Of a stretch of 64,000 bases of DNA, positions 1 through 10,560 are shown piece by piece (within the stretch, counting starts at the first letter, position 1; each line of letters starts with the position of its first letter). The notes under the pieces were generated by a model. That model was not told the origin of the DNA. It saw only the letters and a program-made list of their open reading frames with translations, and did not search any database. The translations under genes were made by a program, and so were the position numbers. Source of the stretch: Emiliania huxleyi CCMP1516 (lineage: Eukaryota > Haptophyta > Isochrysidales > Noelaerhabdaceae); contig NW_005196756.1 of the NCBI RefSeq assembly GCF_000372725.1, positions 777,783 through 841,782 on the forward strand. The letters are read 5' to 3'.

Positions 1-2141
1 GCGCGACGGCGCAATACATGTCGAGGTGGCGGATCGGCAGCGAGCTCGAGCAGAAGAGAAAGTGCCTAGCGCCCCCGCCGCGGCTGCCGGCTGGGTCTGC
101 GCGGGTGCCCGTCGCAGCCTCCCGCCGCGCCAGCACGGCGCAGACGTGACGCGCCACCCACGCCTCCGCACACGTACTAGTACACGTGCCGGGCGGGGGT
201 TCGGCCCCCTCGCGGACTGCCGGCGCCAGCGCCTCGTCGAGGGCGGCGTCGAGGGCGGCGGACGCGCTGGCGAGGGCGAGCAGGGGCTGGGGCGTCGCCT
301 CTGGTGCGCGTGGCGGCAGTACGGCGGCCAAGGCCATCAGGACAGCGTCGATGCTGCCCTCAACACGATGCGAGACGGAGTGGCTCGGGTCGTGCCTGTG
401 TACGCGCCGTGGACGCGTCGTGGACATGTCGCTCGACCGCGGATCCCATGCGCGCTTCCTCATGAGATCACGAGCATGGCTCTCCCGGTGAGCGCTCAGC
501 GCAATCTCGCTCAGATCTCGGAGCGGTCTCGCCTCTGCCCGTGCGGCTCGACGAGGATGCACGCGCGGCTTCGCGAAGCGACGAAAGCCTGCAGCCTCTT
601 CGAGACGAGCCGCCCGCCTATTCGCCCGGACGGAACCTCCGGCGCCATTCACAGCCGGCAGCTCCACGAGACCGGCCACTCGCCCGCCATCAGAACCACG
701 TCGGGAGGTGCCACCTCCTCTGCGCCGATCAGCAAATCGTACAACGGCACACTGCGGACCGCCGCCGCCGACATTGTCGCCCCCTCCGACTCTCCTGCCG
801 CGCCTGGCTTGCGCAAGCCCGAGTTGATGTCGGCGAGTAGCGGCCAGCCAAGCCGCGCCGCGAGTGCGGCGGCCGCTCGCCGCCCCGCATCGCTCCGCAT
901 CGCGCCGGCTACAACCACGCCGCACCTATGCTCGGCTCAACTGCTCGGCTCCGCTCTGAGGCTCACGCTCACCCACGGCACCCTCCGCCCGCGCCACGCC
1001 TCGCTCCGGCGAGCAGCGCGGCGAGCGGCGCCACCACCTCCTCGCCCGGCGGGCCCTCTGCAGTCGAGTAGACGGTGAAGGGCGAGCTGGAGGCGAGCCT
1101 GTTTCAAGCTGATGCGTGTGGAGACTCGCTGTTCACAACTCTCGGTAGGCGAGAGGCGCGGGAGGCCAGGAGGCGACACGAGGGGCCTCGAGCAGCGCCG
1201 CTGGCCACGCCGCGGCGGAGGGCGCCAGCGGCTCGCGGTACTGGAGGTTGAGCTGCACCTATGGGACGGGCCGCCTGCCTGGTCACGCTTGTGCCGTAGA
1301 CTTTTCCGGCTCGCGGTGACGAGGCTTGGACCGGCCCCTGCGGCTGCCGTAGCGTGCATGCGGCAGCATACGCGGCGTCGGCGAGCCAAGCGACCAGTGG
1401 CTCCGACTCCGCGGGCGGAGGCACATCCTTGAACCAGCGCAGCGGGCCCAGCATCCCCACCTGTGCCACCGTCTGGTTGGCGCCCGTGTCCCTTTGGCAG
1501 CGGGAGGATCTCACGGTCAGGAAGAATTTGCGTGTGCAGCATTCCATCCGTGGGCTCGTGAGTGCTCATGAGGCCGCGTGCGTGCCGCGGCCGCGTGCTG
1601 CACGCCGCGCACTGCATCCGCCGTAGCGGATGCGTCACAGGGGCTACGGGCGTCAGCATCTCTAGTGGCGCGCCGCAGCTCTGCAGGACGGTCGGCAGTC
1701 AGCAGGAGGAGAGGTACACGGTCAGCGGCGGCCTGTAGTGAGGAAGACGCGGGAGGGCCCGGAGGTGTGGACCGGAGCGGGCGGTGGCGGCAGCGAGGCT
1801 GGCGGCGGCGGCGAGGCTGGCGGCTGGCAGCGGGGCGCTCAGCACACCTCGACGGTTGCGGGAAGCAGATTGGCGACGGCGGTGCCGGAGGTTACGACGA
1901 CGGCGGCGGGCCGGCCGCTTGCACGTGCGAACCCGATAGCGGCGAATCCGGCTCCGCGCTCGTCCGTCACCATCGTGTGCGGCACGCTGCTGGCGGCGAC
2001 AGCGGCGGTCAGCGCGGAGCAGCGCGAACCGGGGCAGAGGAAGACGTGCCCGAGGCCGCCGCGGCGTAGCTCTTCGAGCAGCACCGCCGAGTAAACCGCG
2101 TTGAGGTTCGGCAGAGAGAGCAAGCGGTCGGTGAACGACAT
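1..2141 (-). CDS. menD: MenD, SEPHCHC synthase (partial, 7 exons visible, continues off left edge)
   Basis: Thiamine-diphosphate enzyme that joins 2-oxoglutarate to isochorismate in phylloquinone (vitamin K1) synthesis; in algae it serves photosystem I. Predicted exons: 1848-2141, 1674-1732, 1326-1491, 1137-1252, 684-925, 533-617 and 1-395. Joined in this order they give the MenD motif series: PGSR-like CPGSR, DERGAGFAAIGFA, TSGTAVANLLPA, LLLLTADRPAELR, DTGANQTVAQVG, LNLQYREPL, VVVAGAMRSDAG, GGRLVSKRLQAF, HDPSHSVSHRVEGSI and SSSLPIRHLDMYC. The introns after the 684-925 and 533-617 exons need GC donors (GCGAGT, GCGAGA). The C-terminal ThDP-binding part lies left of the window. The Met at 2141 gives no plastid presequence, so an upstream exon (or a PHYLLO-style MenF part) may be missing; only repeats lie upstream. 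Identification is secure; exact borders are less so. Confidence 0.88.
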
Positions 2142-2161
2142 CAAATTCGGAGAGTGTGCTT

Positions 2162-2181
2162 CCCCCCCCCCCCCCCCCCCC
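2162..2181. repeat. poly-C tract
   Basis: Run of about 20 C just upstream of the MenD start. Similar homopolymers occur near 26252, 50801 and 63760, so they are a general trait of this genome. Confidence 0.9.
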
Positions 2182-2344
2182 CGACGAGACCTCGAAGGAA
2201 AGAGGCGCACATGTGCATGTGTACCCTGGAGGTACTTCCAGCCTGCTGTGGGAACAGTTGAACGCTGCTCGCCAAGGCTCGCCCCAGCAGGCGTGACCTG
2301 CCTCAGCAGTGCCAGGTCGGCCAGACTCGCCCCCCCTCCCCCTC

Positions 2345-2367
2345 CCACTCACACTCACACTCACACT

Positions 2368-2442
<75 letters not shown>

Positions 2443-2448
2443 CCCCTC
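2345..2448. repeat. (CCCTCA)n tandem array
   Basis: About 100 bp of six-base repeats, starting as CACTCA variants and then regular CCCTCA. On the other strand this is TGAGGG, one base off the TTAGGG telomere unit, but it is internal and flanked by unique DNA. It yields only artefactual open frames of alternating residues. Confidence 0.9.
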
Positions 2449-2568
2449 CCCCTCCCACCCGCACCCTCCCCCTCTCCCTCTCCCTCACCCTCACGCTCAC
2501 CCTCTGTGTATCAGCCTGTGATCAGATCCATGCGATCTCGGATATTTTTTGTAGGCACCGTAACACCA

Positions 2569-2729
2569 AAAACTACTATGTCTTGCAGTGAAAAGTAATC
2601 CGAGCACGCCCGCGGCCGCAATGAATTAAAAGGGGCGGTTTTCGAGGGGGGATCTGGAGAATCTGGGAATCTGCTCACCACGGACCCCCGCCTCATCGAA
2701 AAACTTTTCACTGCAAGACATAGTACTTT
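2569..2729. repeat. Small inverted-repeat (foldback/MITE-like) element
   Basis: Arms of about 28 bp at 2569-2596 and 2701-2729 are reverse complements; both contain TATGTCTTGCAGTGAAAAG or its complement. About 105 bp of unique DNA separates them. It lies in the MenD upstream region and looks like a small non-autonomous foldback element. The rest of 2182-2908 shows no credible gene. Confidence 0.65.
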
Positions 2730-2908
2730 TTTAAGGTGCTCTACAAGCTAGGCACAAAAGATATGGCATTGCAGGCCATTTAGGGCCCCTTAGACGGTCA
2801 CTGAGTAGGCCAAAATCCCCACTGGGCGTGGAGCATCACATTTCTTTGCTACTCCGCTGCGCCGACCCCGTTCGACGACGCTTGCTGCTGCAACTGGATA
2901 CACCCCGC

Positions 2909-3304
2909 ATGGCCCTACTCGCGGCGGCATTTGTAGCCATCATCTTGGTCGCGGCCTACTACTTTTACCGGCGCCGGCAGCAGCAGCAGATGAAGTACGC
3001 GATCTTGAGCATGTACGAGGAGGCCGACAAGCCGTTTCAGCCGCTGGAGCACGCGCCGTCGGAGGGTGCGCTAGAGTCGGAGTCGCTCATCAGTCCTGCG
3101 CGCCCGGGACGGCCCTCCCTCCAGACAATAGCACCGCCTCCTGGCGCGCAGCTCTCGGCGTTCATTCCTCCGCCCAGCGGCAGTGGTGCGGCGCGGCCTG
3201 CAAAGGAGAAGAAACGGCGAGACAAGGCTAAGTCGCTGCGCGGCATGGAGAATGTGAGGACGGTGCAGGCACTCATAAAAGAGGAACTGGGCGACACGGT
3301 CTGA
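2909..3304 (+). CDS. Small single-pass membrane protein, unknown function
   Basis: 131 aa from the ATG at 2909; the frame is open further upstream but only from a GTG. Residues 2-20 form a hydrophobic segment (MALLAAAFVAIILVAAYYFY) followed at once by RRRQQQQ, a stop-transfer pattern that predicts an N-out, C-in signal anchor. The tail is hydrophilic and ends in a lysine-rich stretch (KEKKRRDKAK) and a short acidic helix. No recognised domain. Convergent with the NEK kinase, whose stop lies 181 bp further on. The clean hydrophobic-basic architecture argues that it is real. Confidence 0.55.
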   Translation: MALLAAAFVAIILVAAYYFYRRRQQQQMKYAILSMYEEADKPFQPLEHAPSEGALESESLISPARPGRPSLQTIAPPPGAQLSAFIPPPSGSGAARPAKEKKRRDKAKSLRGMENVRTVQALIKEELGDTV

Positions 3305-3485
3305 TCCCGCGAGCGAAGCAGCTCAGGCGGCACCAGCCCCCGGACCCTAACAATTTTTCGCCTTGTGTTGGCATATGTGACCTCATTGCTCATACGACCA
3401 CTCATGTTTCACTGTGAGCTGTGCGAACTGTCATCTTTTAAACTGAGCGGCAAGCTGCGCGCGCGACGTACTCCGCGCAGTCATA

Positions 3486-6400
3486 TCAGTCCCCAACCTC
3501 CAACGCGGCCTGGTGCCGTGGGCTGAGCAGTACAGACGACTGCGAACGTAGCGCCTGCGAGCCCCTTCGGAGGGGCACGGGCGAGAGGCGCGAGGCAACC
3601 TCCTTGATGGTGCTCGAGAAGGCCTGCAGCTCCTCGCGCGCCGACTCCTTCTCCGCCACCTCGATGCGCAGCTGGCGCACGGTCGCCTCGAGCTCGCGCA
3701 GGGAGCGGCCGACGGCGAAGGATCCAAAGCAACCTGACCCAAGTTGCGCGGCCTCCTCCTCGTCCTCGGTGACCACATCCCCTGGCTCGCTGGACGCGCG
3801 GCGCGAGGACGGCAACGACGGCTCCCTCCGCGGCGGCGCGCACAGCGAGTCCTCCTTAATCGCCTCGGTCGCCGCGAGGTCCTCTTGCACCTCCACCTCC
3901 GTCTCGTCGCTCTCGAAGTCATCCTCGTACTCCTCGACGCTCGCCAAGCTCGCCTCGCGAAGCGAGGGAGAGGGGTCGCCCCCGCCGCCGCATGCACCGC
4001 CGCACAAGCCGCCGGGCACGTTGGGCGGCTTGCGGACCCCGCCGCGAAAGCAGGCATTCCACTCGTCCAGTGAGCGGCTCACGGGCTCCGCCACGGGCGA
4101 GGCGAGCGGGGTGGGCGACGGCAGCGCGTCGCCGGTGGGGCGCAGCCGCGACGGCTTTCTCAACGCTGTCGGGAGAGGCGGGGACGTCGACTGTGACGAG
4201 GCGAGATGCAGAGCGTGCGGAGGGAAGGACTGCGGCGCTGGTTGCGGGGGTTGCGGCGCTGGCGGCGGCGCGGCTGGCGGCGGTAGCGGCCGCGGCGGAG
4301 GGATCGAGATCGACACTTGGGACGTCGGCGAAGGATCCTGCGAGGATCGCGGCTGCAGCGACGGTGGCTGCCGACGTTTCGACGGCTGAGAGGAATGGAA
4401 AGGCCCTGCAGACGTTTCGGGCGGCAACGGTGGCCTTTGCGATGGGTTCCTTGCCTCGGCCTCCTGTGAGGACGACACCGTTCCGTTGGAGATGCCGAGC
4501 TCCATGGTACGTTTTGCCTGCTGCAGCTGTGACATTTGCTCCTGTAGGGCGCGCTGCCTCCGCTCGATCTCTGCCAGCCGTTCCAGAGGCGTCATCGCGT
4601 GCGGCAGCCCCAAGTCCGCCTCGCCGCTCGACCCCCCAGCGCCGCCAGAGCACGGCGCCTCTGACCTCACCACCGCGACGGGATTGTGTGGCGGCGGCGC
4701 ACCTGCTGCAGTTCCTGGCAGCGCGAGTCCCTGGGAAGGGAGCTCGCCGCTCGTCGCCCGCCGGCGCATCCTCGGAGCCGCCGCCCTCGCACGGGGCCCA
4801 TGCGCTGTCGCCGGACGGACGGGCCGCTCGTGCGACGGCTGCCGCACCTGCGCGCGGGCCGCCGCGGGCGAAGTCTGCGGCCTCTCCGGCCCAGTTGCCG
4901 GGGCCGCTGCGGCGTCGGCGGCATTGTTGCCCAGAGGAGCGCGGCGTGCTTGTCGCGGGTCTTGCTGCCGCTCTGCAGGCGGGCGGATCGGGGACCGCTT
5001 CGTCGCGTGCTGAGCCCGGTTGGCCGGCGGCGGGACACCAATCTGCGCTTCCTCCACGAAAGCCTGCATGCGCGCCTGCACGACATCGTACTCGAGCAGC
5101 TCCGGTAGCGAAGGCCGTTCGAGCGGGTCCTTGGTCAGCATCGCTGCAGAGAGCTCCTCGAGCTGAGCCTAAGGCTCATATGGCACGCTCAGCGCAACGC
5201 GGCGCTCAGGTGTTGCAAGGAGTTCCCTCCAGCGCCGTACCACGGCGGTGCTGCGGCGCAGCGGCGCGATCCGAGGCGCGTGTTCGTACAAGATCTTCTG
5301 CGCGAGCGCCTATGGCCGCTCCGGATTGCTGCGTGACGTGATTGCATTGGCTCGCAACAAATTGCCGTCCGCGCGATCACCGGGAACGTCTTTGCTTCGT
5401 AAGGATGGGCGAGGGTGCACATCTCGTAGAAGATTACCCCGAGCGCCCACACGTCCGAGGCGTGGCCGTAGGGCGAATTGTTAAGTAGCTCGGGTGAGAG
5501 GTAGTACCTGTCGACGGCGTGGCGAGTGAAGAGCGCGCCTCTTCTCAGTGGTTGAGCAGCTCAGACGAGGGCTCGCACGGCGTCCCCACAAACGTCTTGG
5601 CGAGTTCGGTCGTCGCAGATAGGACGCGCGACACGCCAAAGTCTCCCAGCTTGACGATGCCGAGGGCGGTCAAGAAAACGTTGGCCGTCTTGAGGTCACG
5701 GTGCAGGATGCGCTTCGAGTGGAGATACTGCAGCGCCAGCGCCATCTGCACAAACCAATCGAGGAGCCTCGCGTCCGGCAGCATGACACGCTCTTCGCGA
5801 GCCTGGTTCAGGCGATGCTCGAGGTCGCCGCCGTCACAGTATTGCATGAGGAGGTAAAGCTTTGTCCGTGAGGACAGCGTGTCGATGTACGCCACGATGT
5901 TTGGGTGGTTGAGCGACTTGAGCAGCTCCGCCTCCTGCAGGCGGAAAAGGTCAACATGCCCACGAGGGGCGACGCGGCCGGGGCCGTGCCGGTTTTGCAG
6001 GTGTGCTTCCTTTTGGCTTGGCAGGCGCCTCTAACCTCTCTGTGACTGCTATCTCCCATAGCACTACCGAAGATGCCTGCAACGCTGACTGCCGCTCCTG
6101 TGGGCAGTCCGGGCGGTAGAGGTGCAGGTTGGGACGGCGGTTGGGGCAGCAAGACCGGTGAGGGGGTGGCAAGGGCGTCGAGGGCTGCGAGGGTCGCGAA
6201 TTGGCAGGGGTGGCTGTTTCGGGGGGCGTGAAGGATGACAGTGGTGGTGAGGGACTGGCGAGGGCGAGCCTTGTCCGACAGTGAGCGCAGCAGCATGCGC
6301 TTCATCACACAGGGCCGACCTGACCCTTTCTCTTCGCACCTGTCGACAGAGACAGGACCAAGGTGTCGTCGCCACCCCGACGGTGCTGTGTGTGGATGGG

Positions 6401-6519
6401 CTGGGCTAGTCCTGCAGCAGAGCTTTTCAAGCGTTCTAGTCAGGGGTGGGCTTGCCGCACAGGTACACGGAGCCATAGGTGCCTTGCCCCAATTTACGCA
6501 GGATGGCGTAGCGCTCCAT
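3486..6519 (-). CDS. NEK (NIMA-related) Ser/Thr protein kinase
   Basis: Protein kinase of the NEK family, typically acting at cilia, centrioles or in mitosis. Exons: 6461-6519 (Met plus glycine loop, [11 protein letters not shown]), 6270-6339 (catalytic Lys in CVMKRM), 5579-5934 ([38 protein letters not shown]), about 5356-5507 ([28 protein letters not shown]), a very short exon near 5215-5246 (LEGTP) and 3486-5168 ([16 protein letters not shown] plus a ~540-aa tail). The third intron uses GC (AAG/GCTCGC). The tail is Pro/Ser-rich, with one helical Gln/Arg segment and a second near the C-terminus, both potential coiled coils as in many NEKs. All catalytic motifs are present. The borders around 5200-5360 are the weak point. 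Confidence 0.88.
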
Positions 6520-6744
6520 TGTGGCGCCTATGACCGTGCCGCGCGATCGCACGTCTTGGCATGAGCCAACGCTCGATGTTCTCACAATGTAACCACCACC
6601 CGGCCCAAAAGAAAAAGAAATTTCGTTGTAGTTTCATGGAGATGCCTGCTCAGCTGCGCCGAGCAGCGAGAGCAAGGGAGCGGCAGGCGGCGGCGCCGTC
6701 GCAGGACGAGGCAGAGGAGAGCGACGCGACAGAGGAAGAAGCGA

Positions 6745-6965
6745 CAAGGGAGACCACGACGAGAAGGGGGCGACCGCGAGGTGGCACGAAGGTTGAAGCG
6801 AGAATCGGAGAAGGACTGCGAAGAGAGATAGGAAGAGGCGGACGCCCAAGGGTGGGCGACGGCTAGCACCACACTCCTCTCCTTAAAATCCCTGTGTGGT
6901 GGCGGCGTGCCGTCCTCCCATCCCTCCCTTGGGTTGTCCGTTCTCTTTTACTTTTTCTTTCTTTC
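6745..6965 (+). repeat. Dispersed repeat family A, copy 1
   Basis: About 200 bp containing CTCCTTAAAATCCCTGTGTG and CGTGCCGTCCTCCCATCCCT, ending in a T/C-rich tail (TTCTTTCTTTCC). Closely matching copies lie at 45735-45965 and 46045-46245, with reverse-strand or partial copies near 8850-8945, 16560-16800 and 22010-22075. A fixed 3' end followed by a simple tail resembles a short non-autonomous retroelement, but I see no convincing pol III boxes. The stretch 6966-7281 holds no gene I can support. Confidence 0.75.
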
Positions 6966-7281
6966 CTGCTCAGCGATCGGGAGGGTGGGAGGAATCGAGT
7001 CCGCAACCCAAGTCACCTCACTATGTCGCACGCAAATGGCCCACGGTACCGGAAGCGCCGCACGATCTGAATGTGCGGGCTCATGCCCCCCGCCTCCAGC
7101 CTCCGGCCTGACACCGGGCGATGACTCTTTCTAAGGTTGGCTGGGTCCCTGCTCCCGTTACCCGGGTTGTGCGAGACGGCCGCGCGCCACAGCGCGGTGT
7201 ACCTGACAGGAATGGGTGGAGACCGGCGTCGGGGGCAGCCACGGAGAGAATGGCCACAGCCGTCTTTCGGGCGGGTTTCTC

Positions 7282-8544
7282 TCAGAGGCGACACCTCGGC
7301 ACGCCGTAGCGCTCGCGCATCTCTTCGCGCTGCCATGCATGGTCGCAGACGGCGACGCGCTGCAGCGCCACCCGGCCGGCACCGCCCATTACCACCTCCA
7401 TGTCCACCTCGTAGCGGTAGTTGTGCAGCACGCGCGCGCGAGACGCGGCCGCTACCCGAACAAAGCTCGCCCGCCGACTGAGCGCGCGGCGCGCCTCGTC
7501 AATGACACCGGCTGGCACCTTGGACACATCGACGGGGGCGTCGCAGCCGTCATCGAGCTCGCTGCTGTCGGCGACGCATGGCCGTGTCGGGCTCTGCGCC
7601 ACCGCCGCCGCCGCCGCCGCCGCATCATCAAGGCTCACGTCGATGACTTGCAGCCGGCAACTGCCACACCGGACTCTGCGCGGCCGCCCCTCCGCCTCGT
7701 ACGACACCTGCCGGATGCCGTCCGTCGCCATCGCGGCCTGCGGGCTATCCAACCGCCGCTGGAGAAGTGCGATATTGCGCGTCTCATGCAGCAGCGCCGC
7801 CGTGTCCTCCACGCGCACCGCTGCTGTCGAGTGCTTGCACTGTTGGCAGTGCTCATGCACCATGCACGCGTCGAGGTTCTTGCCTTGGCGGGGAACCAGC
7901 CCGCACCACCGCAGCCGGCCGAAGAGCTCATTGTCCTCGTGGCCCCACCCCCAAAAGGCGTTTGAGAAGCCGTTCACTGCGCGGTAGACGGACGCCGCGA
8001 TGACGAGTACTCCACCGGTGTACGACTTTGGGTGCAGCACACGCGGCGTAGCACCCGGAAACAAGTAGTAGCCGGAGATGGCGCCAGCGCAGCTCGCGTT
8101 ATCCACCGCAGGCACGCGATCGACGTCGTGCACCGCCAGATAGTCCAGCCTCTCCCCTCGGCTCAGCAGCTCAAAGCCAATGTTGGCAAGTGCGCCGCGG
8201 TTGAAGGGTGCACTGCCAGTCTGGTTTACCAGCAGGACCCGCGCGGCAGCACCGGCTCCGACGGAACCACCGCCACTGCCAGCGTGACAGATGCCGCCCC
8301 GCGCGCTCGACCGCTCGCAGAAGTGGCTCAGTGTCGCGTGAGTTGCCAGGCCGCCGCCGCGGTAAGGCACGATAACACCCAAACGGTGCGTTGTGCGATG
8401 CGCCGCTGCCGGGGCGGCGCACTCGGGCCGCGGTGGCACACGCGCGCAGCCGCCGAGGAAGTGTGCCTCGTAAAAGCTGCAGCCAGGCGAGATGTAGTTG
8501 AAGGCGGTTAATGTGCCGCCGCCACATAGCCCGAGCCAGGCCAT
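7282..8544 (-). CDS. Beta-1,4-galactosyltransferase-like enzyme (GT7, B4GALT7-like)
   Basis: Predicted Golgi enzyme that transfers galactose (or a related sugar) from a UDP-sugar. 420 aa from the ATG at 8544, no intron needed. GT7 hallmarks in order: IVPYRGGG (~60), FNRGALANIGFELL (~115), the metal-binding DxD in LAVHDVDRVP (~140), YTGGVLVIAASVYRAVNGFSN (~175) and the acceptor-binding GWGHEDNELFGRLRWCG (~200). The spacing fits B4GALT7-type enzymes. The C-terminal ~190 aa after the catalytic core, with an Ala run, has no family match I know. No N-terminal signal anchor is visible, so a 5' exon may be missing. Function of the lineage's acceptor is unknown. Confidence 0.85.
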   Translation of the reverse strand: MAWLGLCGGGTLTAFNYISPGCSFYEAHFLGGCARVPPRPECAAPAAAHRTTHRLGVIVPYRGGGLATHATLSHFCERSSARGGICHAGSGGGSVGAGAAARVLLVNQTGSAPFNRGALANIGFELLSRGERLDYLAVHDVDRVPAVDNASCAGAISGYYLFPGATPRVLHPKSYTGGVLVIAASVYRAVNGFSNAFWGWGHEDNELFGRLRWCGLVPRQGKNLDACMVHEHCQQCKHSTAAVRVEDTAALLHETRNIALLQRRLDSPQAAMATDGIRQVSYEAEGRPRRVRCGSCRLQVIDVSLDDAAAAAAAVAQSPTRPCVADSSELDDGCDAPVDVSKVPAGVIDEARRALSRRASFVRVAAASRARVLHNYRYEVDMEVVMGGAGRVALQRVAVCDHAWQREEMRERYGVPRCRL

Positions 8545-8849
8545 TGTCGCGTGTCGTTGGCGGCGGGCGCTCTCTCCGCTGATACAATAAAGAATTTCAA
8601 AAAATTTTGAAACGGGACTGGCGACAACCCCACGGACCCTGTCGTGTGGGTGAACCCTGCCCAGCCCCCCTCCGTGTCGCGATGCGCTCCCCGCTCCCGT
8701 TCCCCTGTGTCCCTGATCGTCCTTACAAGATCCTGCTCGTGTGCAGGTGGGGACCCTGTCCTTCTCCCGCCCCTCGTATGGCGTGCGCGTTTTATTTATT
8801 TATTTACAACCCCACGGGACTGGCGCGCACTGGTAAATGAAATCGACAA

Positions 8850-8945
8850 GGCAAGGGAGGGATGGGAGGACGGCACGCCGCCACCACACGGGATTTTAAA
8901 CAAAGAAAGAAAGGAGAACAACCCAGGGAGGGATGGGAGGACGGC
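8850..8945 (-). repeat. Dispersed repeat family A, partial reverse copy
   Basis: Contains GGGATGGGAGGACGGC twice and an AAAGAAAGAAAGG tail, the complement of the family A core near 6900. The sequence from 8590 to 8850 also carries fragments of the GGGACTGGCG family B motif. No gene is visible between 8545 and 8970. Confidence 0.6.
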
Positions 8946-8970
8946 GGATTAAAAACAGTGCGCCAGCTTG

Positions 8971-9674
8971 TTAAGGTTCTCCGGGCCAGTTGGGGGGGGC
9001 AAACCCTTCCCGGCCCCTAGGACCCCAGGTAAGGCCCAGGTGTGGCCTAGGGCATCAGAAGGGACCAAGAGGAGTCCAGTCTGAGCCATAGAGCCCATGT
9101 CTTTGCCCCCGAAGGTCGCGTTCAAATGCCCGGAACGGCCGTCTCAGTGGTGTCCGGCCGGCGCGATCACCGAGCTGTGACGCTCAGGGAAGACTGATGA
9201 GGTGCTAGTTTCTTTGCCCAGGGCTGGCCTTCCCCCCCAGGCTGGATCAGCTGAGCAAGGTTTGGGGAGAATCCTATCGAAGGATCTTCAGATATTTTGA
9301 CGGATGACCGAAAATGGGCAAAAACGGGGTGATTTTGGTCATCCGTCAAAATATCTGAAGATCCTACTATAGGATTCTCCCCAAACCTTGCTCAGCTGAT
9401 CCAGCCTGGGGGGAAGGCCAGCCCTGGGCAAAGAAACTAGCACCTCATCAGTCTTCCCTGAGCGTCACAGCTCGGTGATCGCGCCGGCCGGACACCACTG
9501 AGACGGCCGTTCCGGGCATTTGAACGCGACCTTCGGGGGCAAAGACATGGGCTCTATGGCTCAGACTGGACTCCTCTTGGTCCCTTCTGATGCCCTAGGC
9601 CACACCTGGGCCTTACCTGGGGTCCTAGGGGCCGGGAAGGGTTTGCCCCCCCCAACTGGCCCGGAGAACCTTAA
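8971..9674. mobile_element. ~700-bp near-perfect palindrome (long foldback element)
   Basis: Left arm 8971-9315 begins TTAAGGTTCTCCGGGCCAGT; right arm 9331-9674 is its reverse complement, ending AGAACCTTAA. The arms are about 345 bp, near-identical by eye, and the spacer is only about 15 bp (around 9316-9330). A short mismatch cluster near 9276 versus 9368 shows that the arms have begun to diverge, so this is not simply a copying artefact of the assembly. No ORF crosses the element sensibly. It is either a foldback/MITE element with very long TIRs or a recent head-to-head duplication. 9675-10560 shows no gene I can support. Confidence 0.9.
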
Positions 9675-10560
9675 ATTCTTTCCCGCCCGGCCCCGGCGGC
9701 AGGTGGCGTGGCGCCGCCCGAAGCACCGCCCGCGGTGGCCGGTGGGGCGTTCGAATGACAGAGTGACGCGCTAGGCGGAGCCCGCGCTTCTCCTCCCTGC
9801 TCGATGTGTCGCTCAATGCCTCAATCAAAGCTGCGCGGCCCGGCCGCATATGCTTCGGACGGCGGCTGCACGCAGGGGCCCACGGTTCCCTGGGGTCGCC
9901 TCCGTGTGAATAAACGAGTATAAATAGCGGTGAATTCTTTCGCAACGCGCGCGTCGCGTACTGTCGCGGAAAGTCTGTGCAGGTTGTCGGGGACACGATC
10001 CCGGCGTGAACACAACTATCTGACGGATCCGCTCCTGACAGTGGCGCGTTTGAAGTTAAAAGTCGAATCATCAGAGCGGTGTCGGCGTTGTCCCCGATTT
10101 CCTCCCCCGGGCCCCCCGTCCGGGACCGCTCCGGGACGCACGCCGGCGAAGCACCATCAAGCTGCTGTACGGCGCTACGGCCCCGGCATCGCCTCCCCTG
10201 GCTTAGCTAGACTGAGAGAGATAATTGTGCACATGGTTGGTCTCTACAATATACTTATTGACACTTTACCTCCTAGAGCTCGTCCCTTTCCGCCACGGCC
10301 ATCCTTGGCCTCCGAGGGCGGAGGGCCCCCCCGGGGCCCCCCGGCCGCGGCGCGGTGCGGCGGAGTCACAAATCAGACGGCAGAGCATCGGGACGCGGTC
10401 GGGCGATTCGAGGCCCAACTAGGCGTATGCATTGACTATCCAGGGCTATCACCTCCGTGGTCAGGACCTGCTGTTCACACCTGCACAGACTTGATACAGA
10501 GTATTCCTACCCTGGTACCCCGTACTCGAGTATGTGAACACCCCGGGGGGGGGCGCGCGC

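Noticed and set aside
26..1078. 350-residue plus-strand open frame
   Set aside because: Antisense to well-supported MenD exons, GTG start, Arg/Ala/Pro composition typical of shadow frames in GC-rich DNA.
2345..2448. Telomere-like array suggesting a chromosome end
   Set aside because: Unit is TGAGGG rather than TTAGGG, short, internal and flanked by genes on both sides.
2303..2521. Frames across the CCCTCA array on both strands
   Set aside because: Simple repeats give stop-free frames of two alternating residues; no unique sequence.
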